Shown: in pieces, positions 56,371 to 64,000 of the stretch
Position numbering within the stretch: position 1 is the stretch's first letter
Layout of the letters: every line of letters starts with the position of its first letter
NCBI RefSeq assembly: GCF_024763615.1
Contig: NC_077224.1
Location: 50,478,712-50,542,711 of the forward strand
Direction of reading: 5' to 3'
Source: Phlebotomus papatasi
Lineage: Eukaryota; Arthropoda; Insecta; Diptera; Psychodidae
Length of the DNA stretch: 64,000 nt
Made by a program: the position numbers and the translations under genes
The notes under the pieces: model-generated
Told to the model about the DNA's origin: nothing
Seen by the model: only the letters and a program-made list of their open reading frames with translations
The model's database searches: none

Positions 56371-57768
56371 ATGATGGAAAAAGTATTAAATTTCCTTGTC
56401 ATTTGCTGCTTCTGCTCTGCAATACTTTCGTCCGTGGGCGCAACAGAAACAGCCACAGTAAGTCAAAAGCTTTTCCCGGTATATTTTGGCTAAAAGCTCT
56501 GTAGTATAGTGTTGGGCAAAAGTTGAGTGCATTTCTGATGATTCATCATGATCACGGGATAATTAGAGCAGGAAATTCCGACAAATTATATTTTTGATTA
56601 ATCATGAAAGGCTAAATCGAATCAGTAAAAATTTGAATTTGTATATCAAATCATTTGTTAGTTTATTTTTGTTATTTAACAATTTAATTGGCATAGTTAT
56701 TTAGAACGATAGGTGGATAGGCTGATACAGAAGTGTGAAGCGAGGAAATTTACTTAAAATAATCTAAAAATTTTAGTTTTAAAGAAAAGATATTAGTATA
56801 TTAGTTAAATTTAAAATAGGGCAATTGTGCTTAATTTCGGACAGTTGGATCACCTATGTTCAGAGTTTGATTCCCTAAAAGTGTCTCGGCAAAAAGGTAA
56901 ATGGCGCCTTCAATTTATTTGAGGTTACATTAAATGCTTTGTACCAAAAGTGGTGCAATTAGTGGAATGTTGGCATGATTCGCACAGAGTGAACCTTCAT
57001 TGAGAGAAATCCGAAAAAGTCAAAATAATATTCCGGAAATGTTAATTTTACCCTGCATTATTGATCCGATATCGGTGTAAAATTACCCTTTTTAGGTGTA
57101 GTGGGGGCTAAAGTTACATTTTTTTCATGTTAATTTTACCCTTAAAAAGGTGTAAAATTAACATTAAAAAATGTTGATATATTTTTACACCTAAAAAGTG
57201 TTAAAGTTATGAGGAAAAAAAGATAATCGCACCCTCTTTTTTCTCAGTGTTCAAACAACGCAAATTTTCTCTGTGTTTACAAAGAGCCAGTTCATCATTT
57301 CTTAGCCATAAGATAGATAATTATTAGGCTCATGAATCGAGATGAAAAATGGTAAGTCAGATCTTTCCAAACAAAGACAAAATTCACATCGTTTGAAGGT
57401 TCACTCTATGCGAACCATGCCTACATTCCCCTACCATTTCATAAAAATAACTATCAGTTGCAATTTAACATACTGCGCTGTTTTACTGGTCCTAACTATA
57501 TGTAAAAAAGGGCGATCCTTTACGAACTTATTTTGCTTTTCAGCTCACAAATGTGAACCCAAATAAGTCACATGCGTCCACCGCCGTCTCAACGTTGATT
57601 TCAAACTCCAGAACCAAAGGTGGAAATGTTCCTTCTTTGGTTTTATGTTCTGGTTTTACAATAATGTTTTACATTTCATTAGGCCTAAACCAGTCAAAAA
57701 GAAAGAGCAACAATGCCAAGCTAATCAAATATTCTACAATCTTATTTATAACCTATTTTCCTAATTAG
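56371..57768 (+). CDS. probable small secreted/membrane protein, two exons
   Basis: Exon 1 (56371-56457) opens with MMEKVLNFLVICCFCSAILS, a signal peptide ending SVGA, and stops at a donor ACA|GTAAGT in phase 0. Exon 2 (57544-57768, TAG) follows a strong acceptor TTTTGCTTTTCAG and is open in the same phase. It codes for a Ser/Thr/Asn-rich segment (LTNVNPNKSHASTAVSTLIS) and a hydrophobic stretch (LVLCSGFTIMFYISLGL) followed by KRKSNN. Predicted 103 residues. The 1.1-kb intron holds a CACTGAG MITE (56998-57249). No family recognised; the pairing of exons is inferred from phase and splice-site quality, and exon 2 could belong elsewhere. Confidence 0.45.
56998..57249. mobile_element. CACTGAG MITE, copy 5
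   Basis: CATTGAGAGAAATCCGAAAA to TTTTTTCTCAGTG; interior shared with the other copies (AATATTCCGGAAATGTTAAT). Confidence 0.7.
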
Positions 57769-57773
57769 CGAAA

Positions 57774-57977
57774 GGGGGCACTTTTGAATTGGGGTACCTT
57801 TAAAATTAGATTTTTTTCTATTTTCAAATAGAACTGAGCCTTATCGTATTATTTAGCTTCAATATTTGTCTGTGGAGCTAAATTCTTTCATGGTATGGTA
57901 AAAGTCCAATTTAAAAGTAGGAAAACAAAGCCAAAATTTATATGTGCCCCATTTCAAAGGTGACCCGCTTGCCCCTA
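57774..57977. mobile_element. MITE related to 54323, shorter ends
   Basis: GGGGGCACTTTTGAATTGGG and CCCATTTCAAAGGTGACCCG then CTTGCCCC. It starts six bases after the stop codon at 57768. Confidence 0.6.
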
Positions 57978-58022
57978 AAATTTTGCGTTTTTTTTCTTCT
58001 TTTCCCATTTGTTTTTCTTTAA

Positions 58023-58249
58023 GGGGGAAGTGGGGCACCTTTGAATTGGAACAGCTTTGAAATTGGGCTTTTTTATACTATTTACTATTTTTAAATCGAA
58101 TGGAACCTTATCATGATGTATATTTTAATTTCAAAAATGGCTTATGGAGTTAAATAATCTCACAGTAAGGACCATTTCATTAAAAAAAATATGAGAAAAA
58201 AACCCAATTTTAAAGCTGCCTCAATTCAAAGGTGCCTCACTTCCCCCTA
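58023..58249. mobile_element. MITE GGGGGAAGTGGGGCACC
   Basis: GGGGGAAGTGGGGCACCTTT / AAAGGTGCCTCACTTCCCCC, continued by GAATTGGAACAGCTTTGAAA / TTTTAAAGCTGCCTCAATTC. Close relative of 54323-54657. Confidence 0.75.
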
Positions 58250-58859
58250 CCTTTCATGCAATTGTAAGAGAACTGTATCCTGTTAATTATAGTCTATTTT
58301 TTGATTTTTTTGTTTTTTCACTTACCGAGGTTGATTTTTTATTCTACAAATTGTCTACAGCAAGTTTTCAAAAATCAGTAAACAAAATAGTTTTGTTGGG
58401 AAAGATAACAGAAACATGGAAGAACTATCCAGTTGATACTTTTCTTTTCAAAAAAAGAGATGGCAAAGCGTGCCAGCTTTTGCGGAGTACTGGAACTCAC
58501 GAGAAAGAACTAACTGTGTATTATCTTTTCGCATCGCATGTATTATCTTTTCGCATTTAATCGGCTTTACTGCCGCTTAAATTGATTGATAAATTAAAAA
58601 AGAAACATTCCAGAATGAGAAATTGCTTATAAAAAGTAGATTTTAAAATATTTTATCATGAGTAACAAGCATACGACCAAATGAAAAAGTAAATCCGAGA
58701 AAGGTAAATCATTTACGGATATATTATCGATTCACATACGCATTGGAAATTTCAAGATCTTTCAAAAAAATCCAGATTTAAGCAAATCAGTTGAAAAATT
58801 GGATGTGCAAAATCGTTAAACTTTGATGTTAGAAAATTCGATATCGAAATGGTTTTCGA

Positions 58860-59145
58860 ACATAGGTGTACAAGGACGAAATATTCACCTTGACTACCTC
58901 TAAAAAATATTCGAAAATGAAAGAAATCCTAGGAGCCATTTTCGAAATAAACCAAAAAACATGGTGGTAGAGAGTGGGGGAAAAGCCTGTTCTCTGTTAT
59001 AGATAATGTTGACATATAAAGGGGTCGTCGAAGACCGGAAGTCGATATCTCTTACCGTTTCGCCTCTAGCCGTCTCACAAGTAAACACAAGTATAAAACT
59101 GAATTATATGTATGACTACTCTCTCTTTGAGTTCGAGCAGTAAAA
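58860..59145. repeat. 'GGGGTCGTCGAAGACCGGAAG' family repeat, copy 4
   Basis: CGAAATATTCACCTTGACTA, GGGTCGTCGAAGACCGGAAG, CGATATCTCTTACCGTTTCG and the tail TCTCTTTGAGTTCGAGCAGT. Confidence 0.55.
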
Positions 59146-61082
59146 GAATTTCAATATATATTGGTTTAGTATGGCACTGCTCTATTTTTTTTTAATTTAA
59201 GAAGAATAGAAATGATCAGCAATAAAAAATATACATTTTTTTGATCTCCAATCAATTAACATAAATAATAAATTAATTTTAATGTAATACTCTAAAACTG
59301 TTTTATCACATTCAAATTCTTTTAATCACAATACTTCGAATCATGAATGAATATTGCTCTATTCTTCCCCTATTTATTTAATTGGTTTAAATTCTAATTT
59401 GCAATATTTCTACAAGGATTTATAGTGTTTAATTATTTTCAATATGGGATAACTTCTACATATGCGCAAATTTTAATGGTGAATATAACTGTGCAAGGAA
59501 AAATTAAAAGTAATTAAGAAAAAGTGTGACAAAGCGTCCCATGCTTTACAAAATGCTCGCACTCGTGACTTGACGCGTTATTAAAACCGATTCAAAATTT
59601 ACTTAAAACACTGTCCAAAATAGCTTTGGAGTAATAATATTGATATTGGGGATAAAAATTAGTTACCGATTATGAACCGATTGGCTCCGGCTCAGAATTA
59701 TCAGAAATTCCAATACCTAGTGGGTCCAAATATAATATGATACCATTCGGTTGAGAAAGGAGTCAAAGGTTAAATCCGTGTTCATTTCTTAAGTTAACAT
59801 TTAATTCTGCCGAGTCTTCGCTAAACTTGTGCCGATCTGCCGCTTTTTTTTGTTAAGTAACATGCCGATTTGTCGGTAACTAACCAAATTTTGCCGATCT
59901 GTCAATCAGATTGGCAAATTTTTCCGATCGCCGCTCATGATTCACTCTGTTCACCCCTTGATTTAAGACCATTTCGATTTTGTAAATTTCTAGTAGCAGG
60001 AGTTCATAAACATTTACGAACAAATTTAGAAAATATTTCTTTCTATGCAGAAAAATGTGTCTCTTCACCAAAAACACGATTTTCTTTTTAACATATAGTC
60101 AAGTGTGCTAATCCGGGCGCTTCGCTATCTGGTTCGTTTATCACTAATCTACTTAGAATAATATTTTTATTTTTATTTCCGTAATATAGTCACTACAGTA
60201 ACAAGTATTCAAGTTTGAGAAAAAGCAAAAATAATATTTTTATCCATTAAATAAGTGAGTGTAATAGACTCATTTCAATCTTGTGCCAGCTGGGTTCTTC
60301 ACTAAAAATTTTTTAGTCAGTGGTATTTTCGCAAATGACAGCTGATTGATTAAAACATTTATTGCTTTTTCCTTGTGAAAAAAGTGTTTTAAATCCAAAA
60401 GTTTAATTAAAAGTGAATTAGCGAAAAGGCGACCCAGTTAGTGCATGCTGACTTATTTCAGTATTATCATTATTTTATAATTTTTTTAAAATTTTTTTTG
60501 ATAATTTTTTTTATATTATGTTTCTGAATGAAACAGTGAATAATTCTATGGATTCAGAAGAAGTAAAAAAGAATTTCACCAGTCCAAAAACAAGCGGTTA
60601 AGTAGCACTCTTCGGAAAACGATCCGGTTACCCACCTTACTATAACCCTACGTTTGGAATTTTGAATTCAACCGTCATTGGTCTCGCATCGTTCGAATTT
60701 GAGAGACTCTACTGTTAGGGTATATATTCTCATCTTCTTTTTTCGCTTAAATTGTGAATGTGCTACAAGAACTTTTCATTGGAATTTGTTACAGAAATTT
60801 TGGATATTAGTTGATCTCGCATTTGTAGATAATTCATTATGCTGTCAAAAAGTCGTTATTTCGAATATGAGCTGAAATGTTGTTTGGTAATTAGAACACC
60901 AAGCGTACTAATATTCAAGCTCGTTTGTGCAAATAATATAACAGGAAAATGTGTTTTTGCAAAGAAAAAACCACATAAGTGGTTCAACTTATGTCCCACA
61001 CTATACAGCATAGCTGCAGTCTGTGTCGCATATAATGAATAATTAAAATAATAATTTTAATGAGAAGGAAAATGTGGAGAGA
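59146..61082. other. gene-free stretch
   Basis: AT-rich. At 59815-59935 the word TGCCGAT(C/T)TG recurs (GCCGATCTGCC, GCCGATTTGTCGG, GCCGATCTGTC), a small local repeat. GAATTTGAGAGACTCTACTG at 60695-60714 is a lone pogo-MITE-like end. Confidence 0.4.
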
Positions 61083-61201
61083 ATGGATGGGGATGTGGTC
61101 GGACATGAGGAGGGCATGGACGAAGGCACTTTCAGCAGATACAGCAATGTGGCCACCACTCCAAAAATTCAGACTACAGAACTCAATGGGCGACTTTCCA
61201 G
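61083..61201 (+). CDS. probable first coding exon of an unidentified gene
   Basis: The ATG at 61083 lies in a frame that is closed 13 codons upstream and open to a good donor CCAG|GTGAGT. 39 codons plus two bases: MDGDVVGHEEGMDEGTFSRY then SNVATTPKIQTTELNGRLS. Acidic, Thr-rich, soluble. G/C content rises over the exon against an AT-rich background. A possible short terminal exon exists at 62413-62486 (acceptor AACAACAG|CAAAATG, phase-compatible, ending CPIITPCTI and TAA), but its acceptor is weak; the true next exon may be outside the window. Family not recognised. Confidence 0.45.
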
Positions 61202-62520
61202 GTGAGTCTCCTGTATCTCTATTTTTCAAAGCAAAGTAAAATTAAATATATATTATATATATAGATATATATATAAGCCATATACTCATCATTTCATCTA
61301 CCCAATTCCCCTATTTTTCTCTCCCGAAAATTCCCGTGGATATTTGCTGTGCAATGGAAAATTCAACCGCAAATGGCAAGATATGATGAAGCAAAACCAC
61401 TAAATGTATACCACATTTACTGATCCAAATTGGGGGCTTCTGCTAGAAGCTTTTCTCTGTTTGGGAAAACTCACCGTCGGACTGGACGTATTGTGGGGTA
61501 GAAATTCAATTTAAAATTCAACTCGGCTTGGAATCCAACATGAAACTCTTCCCAAAAGACGATTCCCGTGGAATTGAGTGCTTTTGCTGCAATTATTGCC
61601 ATGATTTATTATTAGAATTTCATCTGGGGATACTCACCTGATATTCACAGATTTTCAGCTCCTCACAACCATTCCATTTACTAAGTTTCTTGTATGGACT
61701 TTGGTGTAAAGGGAGGTTGTTTCACGATTATATATCTTCGCCTTGGTATCGCATCCCTCTTGAATCTCTCTCATCCACTTCTTAACTTTCACCATGTTGC
61801 AAAATAACGTAAAAGAGTAAGTTCCATTTCAAAAGAAACTTTTTGATGTATGTAGTTGATTTCACACAGAACATCTCTTGCCTTTTTTCCCAACTGTGGC
61901 ACAAAAGCCACGACGAAATGGTGAGTCACAGTCTACACATATAAACTCTGTGAAAATCTTCAAGTGAAACATTATTTATGGTGAGACTGTATCCATTTCT
62001 AAAATAGGATAAAATGACTTTGGACGACATCGAAACATTGTGTTTTTGCTCCAAGAAACATTTCTGGGGATGAGAAAGTATTCGGAGGTAGTTCATTTGC
62101 AGGCAAAGATTGAAGTACTGCATTAGTGCAGTATTTATCACAAGACTTTAATTGTTTCTTTTTTTTGTTCTTTTTGTTTTGAAAGCTAGGATGATGTCTT
62201 AAGAGTTGAGAAATGTTTCGGAAGATTTACCAAGTAATTAGCAATTCTTTGTGGATTATTATTAAAACCATTTTGAAGACAAAGATTTCTGCATAATTAT
62301 TCCATGAGGAAAATATTTCCTGTTCCTGCTTTAGAATTCATGCTCACAACTTCCATTCAAGGAATTGTCTGTAAAATAACAGTTTTCGATAGTTTCACTT
62401 TTAACAACAGCAAAATGAATGGCGATATTAATAATAATGTTGGCACAACCCCAGCTTCATGCCCTATTATTACCCCATGTACCATATAAAGGAAACTCTA
62501 ACAGATGATCTTAAATTCTC
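61202..62520. other. intron-like or intergenic stretch
   Basis: (AT)n at 61235-61280. 61400-61800 is of mixed composition without a supported exon. Confidence 0.35.
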
Positions 62521-62526
62521 AGTGTA

Positions 62527-62985
62527 ATGTGCCGCGGACACACTCACGGCTTAAGCCGAGAAACAGCTTAATGTAATTAGAACCAAAATAATGATTAAGC
62601 TTCCCAACAGTATCGCTTATGCGGTCTTCAGATTAGAGGTTCAGCCTAGTTTCTGAAGGTCTCAAAATCCTAATTACCAACCAATTTTATTCCTTTTTCA
62701 GAATTTAATAGGTCATTTGTCCTTAATAATCCTATCCTAAGTAAAGTATCTTATAAGTATCTTGTAGTAAAGTATCTTATAAGTATTATATAAGTATCTT
62801 GATTGTTGAAAAATTAGAGCAGTTGAGTCATATAGCTAATTCTCATGTCTGAAGCCCGTATTACCGCTCTTCACTTACAGCTTAATCTAAGAAACGGCAT
62901 AGTGGGAAACTAATTTAAATGTAGTCCAATAATTAATTTGATTAATTACATTAAGCTGTCTCTCAATTTAAGTCGTAGGTGTGTC
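62527..62985. mobile_element. 'ACTTAAGTCGAGAGACGG' MITE split by a 'CTTCAGACCTAAGGC' MITE
   Basis: Outer halves 62527-62600 (ACACTCACGGCTTAAGCCGA) and 62865-62985 (TCAATTTAAGTCGTAGGTGT). The inner element 62617-62862 runs from CGGTCTTCAGATTAGAGGTT to CTCATGTCTGAAGCCCGTAT and has a small CTTATAAGTAT duplication. Confidence 0.6.
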
Positions 62986-62995
62986 CAGAATGGGT

Positions 62996-63258
62996 CCCGG
63001 TCAAAATGCCGAAAACCAAAATCCCGAAAGTCAAAAGCCGAACGCCAAAACCCCGAATTGACCAAAATCCCGAAAGCCAAAACCCCGAATTATTAAAAAT
63101 GTAATAGCTACTCCCATGATTGCACCCGCGCTTGCTGGAGGCAATGGGAAATATTCTTGGGAAATTATTCTACATATTATTCTGAATATAATTTCATCCC
63201 TTTCAGGATTTTGAACATTTCTGATTTTGGCTTTCGGGATTTTGGCTGCCTCCGGGCC
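62996..63258. mobile_element. foldback-like element with 15-bp repeat arms, copy 2
   Basis: Left end GGGTCCCGGTCAAAATGCCG then CCGAAAGCCAAAACCCCGAA units; right side GATTTTGGCTTTCGGGATTT then TGGCTGCCTCCGGGCC. A shorter relative of 48950-49595. Confidence 0.7.
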
Positions 63259-63334
63259 AGAACACAACTGTGTTTAGTTTATGTTCATTTTTAGCAAAGT
63301 TCTTGGGGTGGGGATTTAATGGAAGGTAGCCGGA

Positions 63335-63735
63335 CTTCCAATTTCTTTTCGTCCGATTTTGAAGCATTCATTTTTATAGGTAGCGAATAGGAATTCCGGG
63401 GAAACTTCCATTACGCTGCTCATCCGCCCTATCGCCTAGGGGCCCATATAGAATCAGGCTGATCTTCAAGAATATTTAGCTTATAAAGTTTGACAGTAAA
63501 TATTTTTCCCAAACTACCATTAACTGAGGGCTTCGGATCATCGCTTTAAAAGATTCATTGCATAACTTTCTTTTACATAGTTCCTTACTGACGAATTTTA
63601 CAAGCTAAATATTCTCCAGGATCATCCTGATTCTATATGGACCCTAGGGGGTAGGGCGAATAAGCAATGTAATGTAACCGATCCCTATAAAACTGAATAC
63701 TTTGAAATCGAACCAAAAGAAATCGGAAGTTTCGT
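63335..63735. repeat. long inverted repeat (foldback element)
   Basis: Arms of about 120 bases: CCGATTTTGAAGCATTC, CCTATCGCCTAGGGGCCCAT, AGAATCAGGCTGATC, GAATATTTAGCTT on the left are matched inversely by AAGCTAAATATTC, GATCATCCTGATTCT, ATGGACCCTAGGGGGTAGGG and GAATACTTTGAAATCG on the right. Noncoding. 63740-64000 shows nothing further. Confidence 0.7.
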
Positions 63736-64000
63736 TACCTTTCATCAAATTCATAAGAACTTTTGCTATATAAACACTAAACCTACCAAGACTGGTTTAA
63801 TTGTCCGGTTTAAAAACTTTTTAAAATTAACACTTATTTAAACGGTATAAAATTTAGTGAATTTCTTAAAATATGCAAGTAATATATTTTTCAGTGTTTA
63901 TATTTTAATTTTTTGCTCTTTTCCAAGAAAAAATTGTTTAATATCCTATACGCTATCGCGGTCTGTTATTTGACCGAAGGCGTTAGAAAAAACGACCAAA

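Overview
This window looks like AT-rich insect nuclear DNA, most likely from a nematoceran fly (sand-fly or mosquito-like). The evidence is ZAD-type C2H2 zinc-finger genes with short phase-matched introns, degenerate Tc1/mariner transposases resembling the DD37E group described from mosquitoes, jockey/CR1-like and other non-LTR remnants, tRNA-derived SINEs, and a very dense population of small inverted-repeat transposons. The species assignment is inference. No prokaryotic, viral or organellar genes were seen.

Left part (about 2.7-20.4 kb, + strand): two paralogous ZAD/C2H2 transcription-factor genes lie in tandem. Gene A (2724-7918, its 5' exons lie outside the window or were not found) has a linker exon that can be spliced to an AT-hook plus eight-finger exon at 6880. 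The intron between them holds a second complete set of phase-compatible terminal exons (3226-4249) with its own poly(A) signal, coding for a different, non-zinc-finger domain. Gene B (12292-20410) is complete: two ZAD exons, a linker exon, an AT-hook/finger exon, then after a 6-kb transposon-filled intron the last fingers and a C-terminal tail. The fingers of A and B align one to one and finger 7 is split by an intron at the same place in both.

Centre (25.6-38.3 kb, - strand): a cluster of three genes for secreted or membrane proteins that share a juxtamembrane/transmembrane module (KKYSYYY...RKL.YIPL, a hydrophobic helix, SIARHKV or a diverged form). The largest is a two-exon, about 600-residue Pro/Ala- and His/Asp-rich protein (25671-32401); the two small ones are at 37841-38245 and 37415-37651. 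A 58-codon ORF with coding-like character sits nearby on the + strand (36183-36359).

Right part (38.3-64 kb): mostly gene-poor. I can support only a probable two-exon small secreted or membrane protein (56371-57768) and one probable first coding exon (61083-61201). The remainder is AT-rich DNA with many miniature inverted-repeat elements, a minisatellite, foldback-like elements with 15-bp repeat arms, nested SINEs and long hairpins. Most of the repeats fall into about a dozen families with several copies in this window, many with clear target-site duplications (TA, TTAA or 8 bp), which allows the order of insertions to be read.
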